From Gammaproteobacteria bacterium (GTDB lineage: Bacteria > Pseudomonadota > Gammaproteobacteria > Pseudomonadales > Pseudohongiellaceae): a stretch of 6,760 bases of DNA. The notes below the pieces were generated by a model. It made no database searches and had not been told where the DNA came from. It worked only from the letters and a program-made list of their open reading frames with translations. Position 1 is the stretch's first letter. Every line of letters begins with the position of its first letter. The position numbers and the translations under genes were made by a program. This document shows, one piece after another, positions 5,908 through 6,760 of this stretch. Location of the stretch: assembly GCA_016762975.1 (NCBI GenBank), contig JAESUV010000160.1:4302-11061 (forward strand). Direction: 5' to 3'.

Positions 5908-6760
5908 CACCTCATTGTTACACAAAATACTCAACCAGCGCTGCTGTGATATCCATACTGCTCGACTAAATGCTTGCTACTTAGCTGTTCAAGCTTTAGT
6001 CGAAGGAGCTAAAGCCACAGTCACATCCCTTGGTCGCGGCCTGTCAGGTACAGCCTATGATAAGCACAAGATCAAACGCATTGACCGATTGTTATCGAAT
6101 CAGTTTCTCCACCAAGAGCTAACAACATTTTATTCCGCACTAGCTAACACTCTCTTGAAGGGTCTGTCTGAACCGGTCATTCTAATTGACTGGTCTCCAC
6201 TGTGTGCCGACCAAAGCTGGCAGTTACTGCGGGCAGCCTTGCCTGTAGGAGGCCGTTCACTGACGCTATACGAGGAAATTCATCCACGTACCAAGCTGGG
6301 TAATAGGCGCATACAGCACCAATTCCTCCAACAGCTGGCCGACCTGATTCCCGCACATTGTCGCCCTGTTGTTGTAGCCGATTCTGGCTTCAGAACACCG
6401 TTCTACCGGTATGTAGAAAAGACATTGCAATGGCATTGGGTTGGGCGTATTCGTAGCCGTGATTTTATCTCCTTCAGCACAGCGCTAGGCCAATGGTGCA
6501 GTGCTAAATCACTCTATGTCAAAGCAACCACCAAAGCCAAATTCCTTGGCCAAGTGGATTGGGTGAGACGCAATCCACTCACCTCTTTGTTGATGCTAAT
6601 ACGACAACCAAAAAAGAGGCGCCACAACCTTACTTATTCCGGTGTTGCTCGTCGATCCAAGCAAAGCCACTCGCATGCAGGGCGTGAACGGGAACCCTGG
6701 TTACTGGTTTATTCAACCTCTCTTAAAAAGCGTACTCCTCAACAGCTTGTCGCTTTATAC
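5900..6760 (+). CDS. IS10-group DDE transposase, 3' end outside the window
   Basis: The frame is open from ATG 5900 to the window end (287 codons, no stop), compared with 402 residues for IS10 transposase. GGAG at 5889-5892 is a good ribosome binding site. The enzyme would bind the IS ends and catalyse cut-and-paste transposition through an RNase H-fold DDE centre. The first acidic residue is Asp97 (LIDWSPL) and the second Asp161 (VVADSGFR), the same numbers as in IS10. The third, a Glu in the Y-(2)-R-(3)-E-(6)-K signature, should lie just past the window; the last visible codon, Tyr287, is probably the Y of that signature. Other IS10-like segments are KIKRIDRLLSNQFLH, GRSLTLYEE and YRYVEKTLQWHWVGRIR. 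No frameshift or stop is seen, so it may be active if the missing part is whole. Confidence 0.93.
   Translation, partial: MYATSLLHKILNQRCCDIHTARLNACYLAVQALVEGAKATVTSLGRGLSGTAYDKHKIKRIDRLLSNQFLHQELTTFYSALANTLLKGLSEPVILIDWSPLCADQSWQLLRAALPVGGRSLTLYEEIHPRTKLGNRRIQHQFLQQLADLIPAHCRPVVVADSGFRTPFYRYVEKTLQWHWVGRIRSRDFISFSTALGQWCSAKSLYVKATTKAKFLGQVDWVRRNPLTSLLMLIRQPKKRRHNLTYSGVARRSKQSHSHAGREREPWLLVYSTSLKKRTPQQLVALY

Larger units (their letters stand above)
5789..6760 (+). mobile_element. IS4-family insertion sequence, IS10 group, right part outside the window
   Basis: The element begins at 5789 with CTGAGATATCCCC, very like the IS10 end (CTGAGAGATCCCC), and continues into an IS10-type transposase whose ATG is 111 bases from the tip, close to the spacing in IS10. 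The left boundary rests on that end match; the right terminus and target duplication are not in view, so neither completeness nor insertion site can be confirmed. The transposase frame is undisturbed throughout, so the element may be intact. Unlike IS10, no GATC (Dam) site occurs between 5789 and the transposase start, so Dam control of this end and its promoter is not expected. Confidence 0.88.

Noticed and set aside
1..6760. CRISPR array or antiphage defence cluster
   Set aside because: No regularly spaced direct repeats and no defence-type genes were found. Every substantial ORF is explained by the five genes listed or is a shadow of them.

Overview
The window looks like chromosome of a gammaproteobacterium of moderate GC. 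This rests on the gene order dnaB - alr - radA, all on the + strand, and on proteins that read like the E. coli and Pseudomonas versions. No genus can be assigned from the sequence alone.

Layout. Bases 1-1242 are the replicative helicase gene dnaB, cut by the window edge and lacking about 60 N-terminal codons. Alanine racemase alr follows after 26 bases (1269-2420), then the recombination and repair ATPase radA (2497-3876). These three are intact housekeeping genes serving fork progression, D-alanine supply for peptidoglycan, and branch migration in repair. After radA the character changes. A stretch of about 440 bases (3877-4314) has no convincing gene but several inverted repeats. It is followed by a more AT-rich gene for a probable exported metal-dependent amidohydrolase (about 4315-5724). 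From 5789 to the window end lies the start of an insertion sequence of the IS4 family, IS10 group: a recognisable terminal inverted repeat, a hairpin around the transposase start, and 287 codons of transposase with two of the three DDE acidic residues visible.

The left part is ordinary conserved core. The right part (after 3876) looks like accessory DNA: lower GC, decayed-looking spacer, a solitary hydrolase with a damaged or non-canonical start, and an IS. I see no convincing new multi-gene system. The two points most worth a second look are the amidohydrolase, whose signal peptide is encoded upstream of the first standard start codon, and the 14-bp inverted repeat that would bury the transposase start codon. 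The latter resembles the IS10 safeguard against read-through transcription although its bases differ.
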